From Massilia psychrophila (GTDB taxonomy: Bacteria > Pseudomonadota > Gammaproteobacteria > Burkholderiales > Burkholderiaceae_D), in NCBI RefSeq assembly GCF_002760665.1, contig NZ_PDOB01000015.1, forward strand, positions 1 to 64,000: a stretch of 64,000 nucleotides of DNA, in the 5' to 3' direction. Made by a program: the position numbers and the translations under genes. The number at the start of each line of letters is the position of its first letter. Within the stretch, counting starts at the first letter, position 1. Below the pieces are notes generated by a model, which saw only the letters and a list, made by a program, of their open reading frames with translations, was not told where the DNA came from and searched no databases. Positions 62,510-64,000 of the stretch are shown piece by piece.

Positions 62510-62869
62510 ATGGCATATGTCGACGGTTTTATAGTTCCGGTACCCAAAGATAAGATCGACGCCTATCGCGACATGTCGCGCGCATGCGGCGCGGTATGGC
62601 GCGAATTGGGCGCGTTGAGCTTTCGCGAATGCATCGCCGACGATGTCAAGCCGGGTCAGTGGACGTCGTTTCCCCAGGCCGTCAAGCTCGAGGAAAACGA
62701 GGTGGTGGTGTTCTCGTGGATCGAGTTTAATTCGCGCGCCGAGCGCGATGCCATCAACCACAAGGTGATGAACGATCCGCGCCTGGCCGAATTCATGCAG
62801 GCCGGATCGATGCCGTTCGACGGCAAGCGCATGATCTATGGCGGCTTCGAAAACCTGGTCGAATTGTAA
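62510..62869 (+). CDS. DUF1428 domain protein
   Basis: A 119-residue soluble protein. MAYVDGFIVPVPKDKIDAYR and MPFDGKRMIYGGFENLVEL match the DUF1428 family, a dimeric alpha/beta (ferredoxin-like) fold. An AAGGAGAA site precedes the ATG. The biochemical role is unknown. Confidence 0.93.
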   Translation: MAYVDGFIVPVPKDKIDAYRDMSRACGAVWRELGALSFRECIADDVKPGQWTSFPQAVKLEENEVVVFSWIEFNSRAERDAINHKVMNDPRLAEFMQAGSMPFDGKRMIYGGFENLVEL

Positions 62870-62875
62870 GCCCCG

Positions 62876-63022
62876 ATGCCAAAGATCGCCTGGCTGCGGT
62901 TGCCGCTGGCGGCGTACGGCGTGCTGCCTGCCGTATCCGGGGCACCTTCGGCCGACGATGCCGACGCCATCGTCATCGCCGCTGTGCTGCCTGTAGCCGG
63001 GTACATGCGGCATTGGCCATGA
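62876..63022 (+). CDS. short leader-like open frame before the bestrophin remnant
   Basis: A 48-codon frame from ATG 62876 (MPKIAWLRLPLAAYGVLPAV) ends in a TGA that overlaps the ATG at 63019 (ATGA). There is no good ribosome site. It could be a coupled small protein or a relic of another gene's start; nothing in it is recognised. Confidence 0.3.
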   Translation: MPKIAWLRLPLAAYGVLPAVSGAPSADDADAIVIAAVLPVAGYMRHWP

Positions 63023-63675
63023 TCGTTCGTGAACGCCCTTCCGGACTCGTCCTGTTCCTGGTGCTGCGCGGATCGATCATGCCGCGCATCTTGCTGACCC
63101 TGATCGTCAACATCGTCGTCGCCACCCTCGTCACGTTCTCGCACGGCGACCTGTTCAACCTGAAAATCACGTTGACCGCGATTCCGTTCAGCCTGATCGG
63201 ACTGCCGATCGCCATCTTCCTCGGTTTCAGGAACAACGCCGCCTACGACCGCTTCTGGGAGGGACGCAAGTTGTGGGGGGAACTGGTCTATCACAGCCGC
63301 AGTTTTTCGCGCCAGTGCGCCAGCCTGATCGACTACCCGGTGCCGGCCTGCGCCAGCGAAGGCCTGGGCGACGCCCGGGTCCGCATGGTGTACCGCGCCA
63401 TCGCCTTCGCCCACGCGTTGCGCGGCCTGTTGCGCGCCACCGATAGCGCCGCCGACGTGCGGGGGTTGCTGCTGCCGGACGAATTGGCGCAGATGGAAAA
63501 GGCCTTCAACAAGCCCGATTTCCTGATGGGGCGGATGGGGATGGACCTGCGCCTGTGCTTGAAGGAAGGGCGCATCGAATCCTGCCTGGCCGCGGCGGTC
63601 GACGCCACCCTGTCGGCGAGGCGACTCGACGCCGCCCGCTTGGCCGAGCGGCAGGCGATCCTCGCGCCGCTATAG
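63019..63675 (+). pseudogene. bestrophin-like ion channel, C-terminally truncated
   Basis: A 218-residue frame from ATG 63019. MIVRERPSGLVLFLVLRGSI, ITLTAIPFSLIGLPIAIFLG and FRNNAAYDRFWEGRKLWGEL are hallmark segments of the bacterial bestrophin (UPF0187) family. Complete members have about 300 residues and go on with a CERIxxTPxPFxY segment and two more membrane helices. Here the frame stops after RLAERQAILAPL and no continuation is found downstream, so the channel is probably not functional. Confidence 0.7.
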
Positions 63676-63875
63676 AAATTCGGCGAGCGGTTCACCGTTA
63701 AACAGCGCACAGATCGCGCATATGTTTGCGCTCACAGTGATCCTCGAGTGTCTCCTGCATTTTGCAGCGTCTCGCGCGGGCCGCACTGCCACTGATTTTC
63801 CGCCCTTGCGCCCGGTCCGCCTTCGCGCTGGAGCGCAGCGGCGCCCGCAGCTAACTTTTTTTGAAAGAAAATCTC

Positions 63876-64000
63876 ATGAAAGCACTTGTCTATAACGGCC
63901 CGCGCGACGTGCAGGTCAAGGAAATGCCGGACGCGAAGATCGAAAAACACACCGACGTACTGGTGCGCATTACGACGACCAATATCTGCGGCTCCGACCT
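63876..64000 (+). CDS. zinc-dependent alcohol / glutathione-independent formaldehyde dehydrogenase (partial)
   Basis: The first 41 codons are visible before the window ends. MKALVYNGPRDVQVKEMPDA and VRITTTNICGSDL match the N-terminus of the FdhA-type medium-chain dehydrogenases, with the first zinc ligand in ICGSDL. The remainder lies outside the window. Confidence 0.85.
   Translation, partial: MKALVYNGPRDVQVKEMPDAKIEKHTDVLVRITTTNICGSD

Overview
The window is high-GC (roughly 65%) DNA that looks like a chromosome segment of a betaproteobacterium of the Oxalobacteraceae (Massilia, Duganella or Janthinobacterium type). This rests on recognised gene orders (fmdB-DUF502-aspS-nudB-endonuclease-clsB; tamA-tamB; a PhaM-type PHA granule protein), on many c-di-GMP signalling proteins, and on dispersed GGGTCAGACCC and GTCGTCCTCGCGAA-type palindromes. 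No database search was run; family names come from motif recognition. No rRNA, tRNA or CRISPR array was seen.

Layout. 0-6 kb: housekeeping cluster (FmdB tail, DUF502, AspRS, NudB, a phosphodiesterase-fold protein, ClsB, Hsp15-like). 6-13 kb: a TetR regulator followed by a fatty-acid beta-oxidation set (acyl-CoA dehydrogenase, hydratase/3-hydroxyacyl-CoA dehydrogenase fusion, thiolase, second enoyl-CoA hydratase). 13.1-14.8 kb: a decayed mobile island with an IS30 remnant and a complete IS5-type element with a frameshift-dependent transposase, bounded by inverted 25-bp motifs. 15-25.6 kb: DUF4142 protein, TPR-GAF-GGDEF cyclase, Tag, MnmC with a degenerate methyltransferase half, a sensor/regulator pair that both seem to have lost internal segments, PhaM, and two DUF3108 proteins.

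25.7-30.7 kb: a compact three-gene SMC condensin operon (kleisin-like, KITE-like and SMC subunits; MksFEB/JetABC order) with no nuclease subunit beside it. 31-34 kb: a CcdC-like membrane protein and an S9 peptidase. 34.7-36.1 kb (minus strand): a small type VI secretion cargo island, Hcp (frameshifted), a Tae2/BPSL0067-like amidase and an STY0301-like putative immunity protein, without other T6SS genes. 37-45 kb: tamB, tamA, queC and a metallophosphoesterase. 45-56.8 kb: small unknowns, a GAF histidine kinase, a 0.6-kb block of 73-bp and 147-bp tandem repeats, a DUF3369/HD-GYP regulator, DUF3016, a decayed gene, a PQQ-type sugar dehydrogenase lipoprotein, an NTF2-like protein, a MEDS-GGDEF-EAL protein, an envelope protein pair and a Tat-exported DUF882 protein. 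57-64 kb: flavin monooxygenase-like protein, M16 peptidase, esterase, PsiF, DUF1428, a truncated bestrophin and the start of a zinc alcohol/formaldehyde dehydrogenase.

The parts most worth following up are the nuclease-less condensin operon, the orphan Hcp-effector-immunity island, the sensor/regulator pair with matching internal losses, and the repeat families.
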